NCBI GenBank assembly: GCA_963841885.1
Contig: CAWJEK010000022.1
Location: forward strand, 20,732-84,731
Length of the DNA stretch: 64,000 bases
Direction: 5' to 3'
DNA from: Bog-756 sp963841885
GTDB lineage: Bacteria > Actinomycetota > Acidimicrobiia > Acidimicrobiales > RAAP-2
Shown here: piece after piece, positions 27,984 to 35,662 of the stretch
Position numbering within the stretch: position 1 is the first letter of the stretch
Layout: every line of letters starts with the position of its first letter
Notes under the pieces: generated by a model
What the model was told of the DNA's origin: nothing
Databases searched by the model: none
What the model saw: only the letters and a program-made list of their open reading frames with translations
Made by a program: the position numbers and the translations under genes

Positions 27984-28739
27984 CGGCATCCGCCGCCACA
28001 CGGCGCGCGGCAGCTGGCGCATCACGGCGAAGACCCAGCGGAGCACCGGGGGGGCGTAGACGACGTCGGCTCCCGACCCGATGCCCTTGACCACCGCGGC
28101 GGCCACGGCCTCGGGCGTGGTGGAGAAGGGGGCCGGATCCATCCCCTCGGTCATCCGGCCGACCACGAAGCCCGGGCGCACGATGGTGACACCCACCCCG
28201 GTCCCCACCAGCGAGTCACCGAGACCCTGGGCGAAGGCGTCGAGCCCGGACTTCGTCGAGCCGTAGACGAAGTTGGACCGGCGGGCCCGCTCGCCGGCCA
28301 CCGACGAGATCACGACGATCCGGCCGTGGCCCTGGGCCCGCATCCGGGCGGCGGTGGCCAGCAGGGCGGCGGCCAGACCGGTGAAGTTGGTGGTGATGAG
28401 CTCGGCGGCGGCCTGCGGGTCGGACTCGAGGACGGTCTGGTCGCCGAGCAGGCCGGCCGCCGCCAGCACCAGGTCGATGTCGCCGAAGCGGTCGAACACC
28501 GCCTCGACCGCCGCCGGGGCGCCGGCCAGGTCCGTGGTGTCGAAGGCCACCGTCTCCACCACGTCGGCCCCGGCTTCCTTGGCGGCGGTGGCGGCGGCGT
28601 CGAGACGTTCGGACGGTCGCCCGGCCAGGACGACCGTCCGGCACCGTCCGGGAACGAGCCCGGCCACGATGGCCTGGGCGATCTCGGAGGCTCCTCCGAG
28701 GACGAGCACTGACTGGGGGCGCCCGGTGGCGTCGATCAT
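27978..28739 (-). CDS. dprE2: Decaprenylphospho-ribose 2-keto reductase (SDR, DprE2-like)
   Basis: DprE2 reduces the 2-keto intermediate made by DprE1 to decaprenylphospho-D-arabinose using NADH. The 253-residue SDR has the nucleotide loop VLVLGGASEIAQAIV near the N-terminus and the catalytic Ser and Tyr-Lys in VISSVAGERARRSNFVYGSTKSG. VVGRMTEGM near the C-terminus is typical of DprE2. It follows dprE1 by 36 bases on the same strand, which supports the assignment over a generic SDR. Confidence 0.87.
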   Translation of the reverse strand: MIDATGRPQSVLVLGGASEIAQAIVAGLVPGRCRTVVLAGRPSERLDAAATAAKEAGADVVETVAFDTTDLAGAPAAVEAVFDRFGDIDLVLAAAGLLGDQTVLESDPQAAAELITTNFTGLAAALLATAARMRAQGHGRIVVISSVAGERARRSNFVYGSTKSGLDAFAQGLGDSLVGTGVGVTIVRPGFVVGRMTEGMDPAPFSTTPEAVAAAVVKGIGSGADVVYAPPVLRWVFAVMRQLPRAVWRRMPG

Positions 28740-28775
28740 GGTGGTGAGTCCTCCGTGGGGGTGGTGGGCTGGGGG

Positions 28776-30194
28776 TCAGTCGCGCGGCCGCGGGTCGGCG
28801 TCGGCGCACAGGCCGAGCCGGCGGCCGAGGTCCGAGCGCAGCACGCCCTCGGGGTCGACCTTGTTGCGGACCTCGAGGAAGTCGTCGACCCGGGGGTACA
28901 TGGCCCGGAAGGTGTCCGGCGCCAGCCGCGAGTCCTTGGCCAGGTAGATGCGGCCCCCGGCGGCCAGTACCTCGGCGTCGAGGTCGTCCAGCAGCCGGTC
29001 GAGGCCCTCGTGTCCGACGGGCAGGTCGAGGGCCAGGGTCCACCCGGGCATGGGGAACGAGATCGGGCCCGGGTCGCCCGGCCCGAACCGCTTCAGCACG
29101 GCCAGGAAGGAGGCCAGGCGCACCTCGGTGAGCCGCTCGATGATGTGGCGGACCGTCTCGCCGGCGGCATCGGGCACCACGAACTGGTACTGGAGGAAGC
29201 CCCGGCTGCCGTAGAGGCGGTTCCACTCACCCACGCCGTCGAGGGGGTGGAAGAAGCCGGTCATGTGGTGCGGCTTGCCGAGCTGGCGTTTGGGCGCCTT
29301 GCGGAACCAGAACTCGTTGAAGGCCCCCACCGTGAGCGGATTCAGCAGGCCGCTCGGTGGGGTCAGCGGCACCCGGGCCAGCTGGCGGGGCACGAAGGCC
29401 CGGGCCCGGTCCGGGTGGGCGGACAGTCGGGCCGGGAGGTCCTCGATCCGAGCGTGGTCGCCCCGGGTGAGGACGGAGCGGCCGAGCCGGCTGCCCGTCG
29501 ACTGGCAGTCGATCCAGGCGACCGAGTACCGGTAGGCGTCGTCACCGGTCAGCATCTTGTCCATCACGTCGTCGAGGTCCACCGCCCGCTCGGTGTCGAC
29601 GAGCATGTACGCCGACTCCACCGGGATCATCTGCAGGGTGGCGTCGAGGACCACACCGGTCAGACCCATGCCGCCGGCGGTGGCCCAGAACAGATCGGGG
29701 TCCGACCCGGCGGTGACGGTGTGGGTGCCGGTGGGAGTGACCAGGGTCATCGACACCACGTGCGAGCAGAAGCTGCCGTCCACGTGGTGGTTCTTGCCGT
29801 GGATGTCGGCGGCGATCGCTCCGCCGACCGTCACCAGGCGGGTGCCCGGGGTCACCGGCACGAACCACCCGAGGGGGACGAAGCGTTCCATCAGGGTCTG
29901 CAGGCTGATGCCGGCCCCCACGGTGATCTGCCCCCGGTCGAGGTCGACGTCGTGGACGGCATCGAGCCAGGTGGCGTCCACCACCGTGCCCCCGGCGTTC
30001 TGGGCGGCATCGCCGTAGCTGCGTCCCATGCCGCGGGCCACCAGTCCTCGCCCGTGGGCGGAGGCGGCGTCGATCGACCCGGCCATGGCGGCGTCCACCA
30101 CGTCCGGGTGCACGGCGTGCACCACGTCGGCCGCGGTCGCCGCCGTGCGTCCCCAACCGGTCAGCAGCTCGCGTCGGGTGCGGGGCGGCGTCAT
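28776..30194 (-). CDS. dprE1: Decaprenylphospho-ribose 2'-oxidase (FAD, DprE1-like)
   Basis: DprE1 oxidises the 2'-OH of decaprenylphospho-ribose. The 472-residue vanillyl-alcohol-oxidase-type flavoprotein has the FAD-binding GMGRSYGDAAQN and TVGGAIAADIHGKNHH segments and the catalytic Lys in YLAKDSR. The ATG at 30194 overlaps the ubiA stop (ATGA). At residue 388 (bases 29031-29033) the protein has Ala in GWTLALDL, where, from memory, M. tuberculosis DprE1 has Cys387 (WNICVDF), the covalent target of benzothiazinones. Upstream in-frame extension into ubiA is a shadow. Confidence 0.9.
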   Translation of the reverse strand: MTPPRTRRELLTGWGRTAATAADVVHAVHPDVVDAAMAGSIDAASAHGRGLVARGMGRSYGDAAQNAGGTVVDATWLDAVHDVDLDRGQITVGAGISLQTLMERFVPLGWFVPVTPGTRLVTVGGAIAADIHGKNHHVDGSFCSHVVSMTLVTPTGTHTVTAGSDPDLFWATAGGMGLTGVVLDATLQMIPVESAYMLVDTERAVDLDDVMDKMLTGDDAYRYSVAWIDCQSTGSRLGRSVLTRGDHARIEDLPARLSAHPDRARAFVPRQLARVPLTPPSGLLNPLTVGAFNEFWFRKAPKRQLGKPHHMTGFFHPLDGVGEWNRLYGSRGFLQYQFVVPDAAGETVRHIIERLTEVRLASFLAVLKRFGPGDPGPISFPMPGWTLALDLPVGHEGLDRLLDDLDAEVLAAGGRIYLAKDSRLAPDTFRAMYPRVDDFLEVRNKVDPEGVLRSDLGRRLGLCADADPRPRD

Positions 30195-31150
30195 GAGGCG
30201 TAGGCCCCGATGGCGAACAGGGCCACCCAGCACAGCCCGTAGATCTGCAGCCGGTGGTCGTGCAGCGCCAGCTCCTCGGGCGCCGCCCCGGCCCCCGAGT
30301 CGAGCAGCCGCAGCACGTGGAGGAGGCCGATGACGAAGGGGATGATGGTGAGTTGGAACCAGATCGGGTCGTGGCCCGGGTGGACCTGGCTGGCCCGCTC
30401 GAAGGCCCAGAGGCAGTAGGCGCTGACCGTGACGGCGGCCGACAGGGTGCGCACCGTGCGCAGGAACGACGGGGTGTAGAGCCCGAGCGTCTGGCGCACG
30501 GACGCCTGGTCGGTGCCGTCCTCGGACAGCAGTTGCTTCTCTCCCGACCGCTTGCCCGTGACGACGAGCAGTGAACCGAAGGACACCACGATGAGGAACC
30601 AGTTGGAGAGGGGGACGGACGTGGCCACGCCTCCGGCCACCGCCCGCAGGATGAACCCGGCGCTGACGCAGGCGAGGTCGAGGATGGCCTCGTTCTTGAG
30701 ACCGGCGGAGTAGGCCAGCTGCACGGCCACGTAGGAGGCCATCACCACGCTCAGGTGCCAGCCGGCCAGCCAGGCGCCGAGTCCTACCGACGCCGCCATC
30801 ATCACCACCCCGAGGGTGATGGCGAGGGGGACGGGCACGACACCGGCCGCCACCGGTCGGTTCCGCTTGGTCGGGTGCCGGCGATCGGCCTCGGCGTCCC
30901 GGCCGTCGTTGAGGTAGTAGGTGCCCGAGGCGGCCAGGCAGAAGATCCCGAAGGCCGCCGCCGCATGCCACAGGACGGTGGCGTGCAGGAGGACGCCGGC
31001 CGCCCCCGGGGCCACGAAGACCAGGAGGTTCTTCACCCACTGGCGGGGCCGGGCCAGGCGGACCAGTCCGCGGGCGAGCGGCTCCCGCCGTCGGGCGGGC
31101 GTGAGGTGGGGGTCGTCGGGGGTGTCCACAGCCTCGGCCGGTGTCGTCAA
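30191..31150 (-). CDS. ubiA: Decaprenyl-phosphate phosphoribosyltransferase (UbiA family)
   Basis: This enzyme transfers phosphoribose from PRPP to decaprenyl phosphate, the committed step to the arabinan donor. The 319-residue integral membrane protein has eight to nine hydrophobic segments and the prenyl-diphosphate/Mg motif TYYLNDGRDAEADRRHPTKR (about residues 80-99), with the HPTKRNRP tail typical of DPPR synthases rather than menaquinone or heme UbiA enzymes. RPRQWVKN near residue 34 is also diagnostic. It is the first gene of the minus-strand ubiA-dprE1-dprE2 operon. Confidence 0.91.
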   Translation of the reverse strand: MTTPAEAVDTPDDPHLTPARRREPLARGLVRLARPRQWVKNLLVFVAPGAAGVLLHATVLWHAAAAFGIFCLAASGTYYLNDGRDAEADRRHPTKRNRPVAAGVVPVPLAITLGVVMMAASVGLGAWLAGWHLSVVMASYVAVQLAYSAGLKNEAILDLACVSAGFILRAVAGGVATSVPLSNWFLIVVSFGSLLVVTGKRSGEKQLLSEDGTDQASVRQTLGLYTPSFLRTVRTLSAAVTVSAYCLWAFERASQVHPGHDPIWFQLTIIPFVIGLLHVLRLLDSGAGAAPEELALHDHRLQIYGLCWVALFAIGAYAS

Positions 31151-31317
31151 CGGGTCCTCGTGATCGGTCGGTGTCCTGCCCCGGGGCGGCGGGGACGGGG
31201 ATGCCCGGCCGCGTCTGGGGTGTCACCAGGGTAGGTGCTGGGGGCCGGGCAGGTGGACGATCGGCCGCCGCCGGGGGCGCCCGCCATCCCGGATGGGCCT
31301 ATCCGGCGGCCAGCGCC

Positions 31318-31323
31318 TAGTAT
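31318..31323 (+). promoter_or_regulatory. Leaderless -10 of the B12-binding gene
   Basis: TAGTAT ends eight bases before the GTG at 31332. Confidence 0.45.
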
Positions 31324-31331
31324 CAGCCGCC

Positions 31332-31748
31332 GTGAAGCGCCCCTATCGAGTGGTAGTCGCCAAACCCGGCCTGGACGGCCACGACCGCGGTGCCAAGGTC
31401 ATCGCCCGGGCCCTGCGGGACGCCGGGTTCGAGGTCATCTACACGGGCCTCCACCAGACGGCGGACCAGGTGGTCCAGGCCGTGGTCCAGGAGGACGCCG
31501 ACGCCGTCGGGCTGTCGCTGCTCTCCGGGGCCCACCTCACCCTCGTGCCCCGGGTCATCGAGGGCCTGGCCGAGCAGGGCCGGGACGACGTCCTGGTCAT
31601 CGTGGGCGGCATCATCCCCGAGGCGGACATCCCGGTGTTGAAGAAGATGGGGGTGGCCGAGGTCTTCACCCCGGGCGCCCCCCTCCCGGCCATCGGCGCC
31701 TGGCTGGGCGAGGCGCTCGACGAACGGGAGCGAGACGAAGGCCCCTGA
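31332..31748 (+). CDS. Cobalamin-binding domain protein (methylmalonyl-CoA mutase C-terminal type)
   Basis: The 138-residue protein is a free-standing B12-binding domain: KPGLDGHDRGAKVIARALRDAGFEVIYTG contains DxHxxG with the base-off His ligand (about residue 17), followed by GLSLLSGAHLTLVPR and VIVGGIIPEAD. It resembles the small subunit of heteromeric acyl-CoA mutases such as MCM, HCM or ICM. No large mutase subunit is in this window, so its catalytic partner must be encoded elsewhere. The neighbouring sucCD fits a methylmalonyl-to-succinyl-CoA route. Confidence 0.9.
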   Translation: MKRPYRVVVAKPGLDGHDRGAKVIARALRDAGFEVIYTGLHQTADQVVQAVVQEDADAVGLSLLSGAHLTLVPRVIEGLAEQGRDDVLVIVGGIIPEADIPVLKKMGVAEVFTPGAPLPAIGAWLGEALDERERDEGP

Positions 31749-31824
31749 GTCCGGGGGAGGCCGCCCCATCCCGCCGGTCACCGGCCCGTGGTGGTCCCGG
31801 CCCGCTCCGTCCACGGCGGGGCCG

Positions 31825-31858
31825 CCGTCACCAGCCGTCACATCATCCAGCCGTCACA
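31825..31858 (+). repeat. CCGTCAC direct repeats upstream of sucC
   Basis: CCGTCAC occurs at 31825, 31835 and 31851; the last two lie in a perfect 12-base repeat CCAGCCGTCACA (31831-31842 and 31847-31858). A related CAGTCAC is at 31867. The array lies about 65-95 bases before the sucC GTG and may be an operator. Confidence 0.5.
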
Positions 31859-31920
31859 CAGTCGATCAGTCACAGCCGTAGGACACGAACCAGCCAAGAA
31901 GGCAGAGAGGAACGGATCCG

Positions 31921-33069
31921 GTGGATCTCTTCGAATACCAGGGGAAGCAGTACTTCGCCCGGTTCGGCATCCCCATCTCCAAGGGAGGGGTGGCCGACAC
32001 CGTCGACGAGGCGGTGGCCCAGGCCGAGGCGTCGGGGTACCCGGTCGTGGTCAAGGCCCAGGTGAAGGTCGGGGGCCGCGGCAAGGCCGGTGGTGTCAAG
32101 TTGGCCAACGACGTCGAGGAGGTGCGGCTCCACGCCGGCAACATCCTCGGCCTGGACATCAAGGGCCACGTCGTGAAGCGGCTGTGGGTCGAGCACGCCT
32201 CGGACATCGCCAAGGAGTACTACGCCAGCTTCACCCTGGACCGCAGCGCCAAGAAGCACCTCGGCATGCTGTCGGCCGAGGGCGGCGTGGAGATCGAGGA
32301 GGTGGCCGTCACGAACCCGGACGCCATCGCCATCCTGCACATCGACCCGGTCGACGGCCTGACCCTCGACGCCGCCACCGAGTGGGTGGCCCGGGCCGCG
32401 CTGGACGAGGAGGCCCGCGAGCAGGCCGCCGAACTGCTCGTCAAGCTCTACGCCTGCTACACCGAGGGTGACTGCGACCTGGCCGAGATCAACCCGCTCA
32501 TCCTCACCCCCGAGGGCCGGGTGCACGCGCTCGACGCCAAGGTGACGCTCGACGACAACGCCGCGTACCGCCACCCCGAGTGGGACGACTTCGCCGGCAG
32601 TGACGTCGAGGACGAGCGCGAGACGAGGGCCAAGGAGCGCGGCCTCAACTACATCGGCCTGTCCGGATCGGTGGGAATCATCGCCAACGGCGCCGGACTG
32701 GCCATGAGCACACTCGACGTGGTCAACCAGTGCGGCGGCTCGGCCGCCAACTTCCTCGACATCGGTGGCGGCGCCAACGCCGACGTCATGGCCGCCGCGC
32801 TCGAGGTCATCAACTCGGACCCGGCCGTCAAGTCGATATTCGTCAACATCTTCGGCGGGATCACCCGGGTCGACGAGGTGGCCAAGGGGGTGCTCGAGGC
32901 CCTGGAGCGGGTCGAGATCAGCTCGCCCATCGTGCTCCGCCTCGACGGCACCAACGCCGTCGCCGGCCGGGAGATCCTGGCGTCCCATCTGTCCGATCGC
33001 CTGGTCGCCGAGCCGACCATGCTCGATGCCGCCCGCACGGCGGTCGCACTCGCTGGAGGCAAGTCGTGA
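31921..33069 (+). CDS. sucC: Succinate--CoA ligase subunit beta
   Basis: SucC is the ATP-grasp, nucleotide-binding subunit of the TCA-cycle succinyl-CoA synthetase. The 382 residues open MDLFEYQGKQYFARFGIPI, with VVKAQVKVGGRGKAGGVKLA, EINPLILTPEGRVHALDAKV and FLDIGGGANADV. The GTG follows AGAGAGGAACGGATCC. The stop overlaps sucD by four bases. Repeats upstream may be regulatory. Confidence 0.97.
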   Translation: MDLFEYQGKQYFARFGIPISKGGVADTVDEAVAQAEASGYPVVVKAQVKVGGRGKAGGVKLANDVEEVRLHAGNILGLDIKGHVVKRLWVEHASDIAKEYYASFTLDRSAKKHLGMLSAEGGVEIEEVAVTNPDAIAILHIDPVDGLTLDAATEWVARAALDEEAREQAAELLVKLYACYTEGDCDLAEINPLILTPEGRVHALDAKVTLDDNAAYRHPEWDDFAGSDVEDERETRAKERGLNYIGLSGSVGIIANGAGLAMSTLDVVNQCGGSAANFLDIGGGANADVMAAALEVINSDPAVKSIFVNIFGGITRVDEVAKGVLEALERVEISSPIVLRLDGTNAVAGREILASHLSDRLVAEPTMLDAARTAVALAGGKS

Positions 33070-33956
33070 GCATCTTCGTCGACGAGAACACCAAGGTCGT
33101 GGTCCAGGGCATCAGCCCGACCAGCCAGGGCCTGTACCACGGGCTTCGCAACAAGGCCTACGGCACCCAGGTCGTGGCCGGCACCAACCCCAACCGGGGC
33201 GGCGAGGAGATCGAGGGCATCCCGGTGTACGCCACCGTGGCCGAAGCCGTCGAGGCGACCGGGGCCAACGCCTCGTTCATCTCGGTGCCACCCAAATTCG
33301 CCGCCGACGCCATCGTGGAGGCCGCCGCCGCCGGGGTCCCCTTCGTGGTCTGCATCACCGAGGGCATTCCCGCCCAGGACGAGGCGCTCGCCTACAACCG
33401 CCTCGTGCGGGACTTCCCCGGCACCCGCCTGCTGGGCCCCAACTGCCCGGGCATCATCTCGCCCGGCAAGTGCAACATCGGGATCACCTCGGGCGACATC
33501 GCCATGGCCGGTGGGCCGGTGGGCATCGTCAGCCGGTCGGGCACGCTCACGTACCAGGCGCTCCACGAACTGAGCCAGCAGGGCGTCGGGCAGACGACCT
33601 GCGTCGGCATCGGGGGCGACCCGGTGCCCGGCACCAGTTTCATCGACTGCCTGGCCGCCTTCGAGGCGGACCCCGACACCCGGGCCATCATGATGATCGG
33701 CGAGATCGGTGGCTCGGCCGAGGAGGAGGCGGCCGAGTTCATCGCCGCATCGGTCACCAAGCCGGTGGTCTCGTACGTGGCTGGGGTTACCGCCCCTCCC
33801 GGCCGGAAGATGGGTCACGCCGGCGCCATCATCTCCGGCTCGAAGGGCACCGCCCAGGCCAAGATGGACGCGCTGGGCGAGGCCGGGGTAACGGTGGCGC
33901 TCAACCCGACCGAGGCGGGCGAGGCCATGGTCGACGTCGTCCGGAAACTGGCCTGA
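33066..33956 (+). CDS. sucD: Succinate--CoA ligase subunit alpha
   Basis: SucD binds CoA and carries the transient phosphohistidine. The 296 residues show VQGISPTSQGLYHGLRNKAYG, RLLGPNCPGIISPGKCNIGI and the active-site His in GRKMGHAGAIISG (near residue 246). The usual GTG/GKT-type opening segment is slightly divergent. It is coupled to sucC by a GTGA overlap. Confidence 0.97.
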   Translation: MSIFVDENTKVVVQGISPTSQGLYHGLRNKAYGTQVVAGTNPNRGGEEIEGIPVYATVAEAVEATGANASFISVPPKFAADAIVEAAAAGVPFVVCITEGIPAQDEALAYNRLVRDFPGTRLLGPNCPGIISPGKCNIGITSGDIAMAGGPVGIVSRSGTLTYQALHELSQQGVGQTTCVGIGGDPVPGTSFIDCLAAFEADPDTRAIMMIGEIGGSAEEEAAEFIAASVTKPVVSYVAGVTAPPGRKMGHAGAIISGSKGTAQAKMDALGEAGVTVALNPTEAGEAMVDVVRKLA

Positions 33957-33982
33957 CCACCACGTCCGGTCCGTCGCTGGTC

Positions 33983-34696
33983 GTGGGGGGCGTCCCGTCG
34001 GCCGACGCCCACCGGGGGCGGCCGGTGGCGGCCGCGGTGTTCGACCTCGACGGGCTGCTGATCGACTCGGAGCCGTTCTGGCGCCAGGCCGAGATCGAGG
34101 TGTTCGCCTCGGTGGGGCTCGACCTGAGCGAGACCGACGTCCGCCAGACCATGGGGCTGCGCATCGACGACGCCGTCCTCCACTGGTGGGTCCGCCGTCC
34201 CTGGACCGGGATGACCCCGGTCCAGGTGGAGCGCCGCATCACCGCCCGGGTGGCCGAGCTCATCGAGGCCGGGGGTGAGGCGATGCCCGGAGTGCGGGAG
34301 GCCCTCGCTCTCTTCACCGAGCGCTCGATCCCCATGGCGGTCTGCTCCGGCTCCTACGCCGTGGTCATCGAGGCCGCGCTCGACCGCCTGGGGATCACCG
34401 ACGTCATGTCGGCGTGGCACTCGGCCGAATGGGAGCCGCTGGGCAAGCCCCATCCGGGTGCCTACCTGTCCACGGCGGCCAAGCTGGGGGTCGACCCGAC
34501 CGCGTGCCTGGCCTTCGAGGACTCGTTCAACGGCGCCATCTCCGCCAAGGCGGCGCGTATGCGGGTGGTGTGCGTGCCCGAGCCGGCCGCCCAGGGATCG
34601 CCCCGCTGGGGCTTCTGCGACCTGGTCCTCGCCACGCTGGCCGACTTCGACGGTGCCGCGCTGGACGACCTGGAGGGTGGACCCGTCCCGTCCTGA
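33983..34696 (+). CDS. HAD-family phosphatase, hexitol/2-deoxyglucose-6-phosphatase type
   Basis: The protein has the HAD motif I AVFDLDGLLIDSEPFW, a helical C1 cap (GLRIDDAVLHWW), motif II VCSGS, motif III Lys in GKPHPGAYL and motif IV FEDSFNGAISAKAA. It resembles HxpB/YniC sugar phosphatases; the true substrate is unknown. Start is uncertain: the GTG at 33983 gives 237 residues, the GTG at 34025 gives 223 residues and begins just before the catalytic strand. It follows sucD closely and may share its transcript. Confidence 0.82.
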   Translation: MGGVPSADAHRGRPVAAAVFDLDGLLIDSEPFWRQAEIEVFASVGLDLSETDVRQTMGLRIDDAVLHWWVRRPWTGMTPVQVERRITARVAELIEAGGEAMPGVREALALFTERSIPMAVCSGSYAVVIEAALDRLGITDVMSAWHSAEWEPLGKPHPGAYLSTAAKLGVDPTACLAFEDSFNGAISAKAARMRVVCVPEPAAQGSPRWGFCDLVLATLADFDGAALDDLEGGPVPS

Positions 34697-34872
34697 TCGC
34701 CGCCGACGACGTCGTGGCGACGTGGGGGCCGAAAGGCCCGGCGCCACAGGGCCGATGGTCGCAAGAACGGTTGCAGACGGTTGCAAAAGCCGGTTACCGC
34801 TTCGGTTGCCCGGACCCGCGGCCGATGACTACATCACGAGGGGCAGCCCCCAGGGCAGGGGGGAGCAGTGAA

Positions 34873-34910
34873 GCGGTCCCGTTCCGGTGGGCAGGCCGGA
34901 GCGGGACCGC
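34873..34910. terminator. 15-bp perfect-type hairpin, terminator or structured RNA
   Basis: Nine paired bases (GCGGTCCCG with CGGGACCGC), one G-U, then five more (TCCGG with CCGGA), around the loop TGGGCAGG. No T-run follows, so it is not a classical intrinsic terminator. Confidence 0.5.
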
Positions 34911-34943
34911 ATCGCTGTCGTTCCTCGCGGAGTGCCAGGCCGT

Positions 34944-34970
34944 GGAGGGCCCGCCCCCGGTGGGCCCTCC
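34944..34970. terminator. Second hairpin upstream of purN
   Basis: GGAGGGCCC (34944-34952), loop of nine bases with five C, GGGCCCTCC (34962-34970): nine perfect G-C-rich pairs. It ends 30 bases before the purN -10 hexamer. Confidence 0.5.
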
Positions 34971-34999
34971 GGCTTGGACCGCACCCCGGAAGGCGCTGG

Positions 35000-35005
35000 T
35001 AGCGT
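35000..35005 (+). promoter_or_regulatory. Leaderless -10 of purN
   Basis: TAGCGT ends six bases before the purN GTG. Confidence 0.45.
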
Positions 35006-35011
35006 GCGCCC

Positions 35012-35662
35012 GTGGCCCGCGGATCGACACGTGACGCACCCCCGTCACCGGTCAGGATCGGCGTGCTCGCCTCGGGCAGCGGCACCATCCTCGAGGCCAT
35101 CCTGGCCGACGGCCTCCCGGTCCACCTGGTGGCTACCGACCGCCCCTGCCGGGCGGTCGAGGTGGCCACCGCGGCCTCGGTGACGGCCGTCCTGGTCGAC
35201 CGGGCCGACTTCGGGGGCTTCGGCCCCGCCTTCGACCGGGTCGGGTACACGCGGGCGCTGACGGACACGCTGGTCGCCGCCGGCGTCGACGTGGTGGTCA
35301 TGGCCGGCTTCGGCACGGTGCTCGAGCACCCGGTCCATGCCGCTTTCCCGGACCGGATCCTCAACACCCATCCCGCCCTGCTGCCGGACTTCCCGGGGTG
35401 GCACGCCGTCCACGACGCCCTCGCCGCCGGGGTACCCGAGACGGGCACCACGGTGCACATCGCCCATCTGGAGATGGACACCGGGCCGGTCCTGGCTCAG
35501 GCCACGGTGGCGATCCGGCCGGACGACACCGAGGCGAGCCTGCACGATCGCATCAAGGCCGTGGAGCGAACGCTCTACCCGGCCACCATCCGAGCCTTCA
35601 TCGACGACCTGGCGGCCCAGGGCGTGGGTGCGGCACCGTCACCTGAGGAGGTCACCGAATGA
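35012..35662 (+). CDS. purN: Phosphoribosylglycinamide formyltransferase
   Basis: PurN formylates GAR with 10-formyl-THF in purine synthesis. The 216 residues have VRIGVLASGSGTILEAIL (phosphate loop), the folate-site block LNTHPALLPDFPGWHAVHDAL and TGTTVHIAHLEMDTGPVLAQ, with the catalytic His in NTHPALLP. The N-terminal loop GSGTILEAI differs from the common GSGSNLQAI. The stop overlaps purH by four bases, so the two are coupled. Confidence 0.93.
   Translation: MARGSTRDAPPSPVRIGVLASGSGTILEAILADGLPVHLVATDRPCRAVEVATAASVTAVLVDRADFGGFGPAFDRVGYTRALTDTLVAAGVDVVVMAGFGTVLEHPVHAAFPDRILNTHPALLPDFPGWHAVHDALAAGVPETGTTVHIAHLEMDTGPVLAQATVAIRPDDTEASLHDRIKAVERTLYPATIRAFIDDLAAQGVGAAPSPEEVTE

Larger units (their letters stand above)
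34697..35011. other. Intergenic region between the HAD phosphatase and purN
   Basis: The 315 bases contain no credible gene. A TTGCAGACGGTTGCAAAAG direct-repeat segment lies near 34769-34790, a G/C-run segment (GGGGCAGCCCCCAGGGCAGG) near 34842-34861, then two strong hairpins (34873-34910 and 34944-34970) and the leaderless -10 of purN. I compared it with the ZTP/pfl riboswitch pattern expected near purine genes and did not find its conserved CCUGGGCA core in place. Confidence 0.5.

Noticed and set aside
28216..29226. Extra minus-strand frame overlapping dprE1 and dprE2
   Set aside because: Different frame of two well-supported genes, Arg/Pro/Gly-rich, no motif.
34873..34970. 6C RNA
   Set aside because: Two hairpins are present but only one loop has a C run, and it is five long; a covariance scan would be needed.
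34697..35011. ZTP (pfl) riboswitch ahead of purN
   Set aside because: The conserved downstream CCUGGGCA-type core and its partner helix are not in place, and purN has a leaderless promoter below the hairpins.
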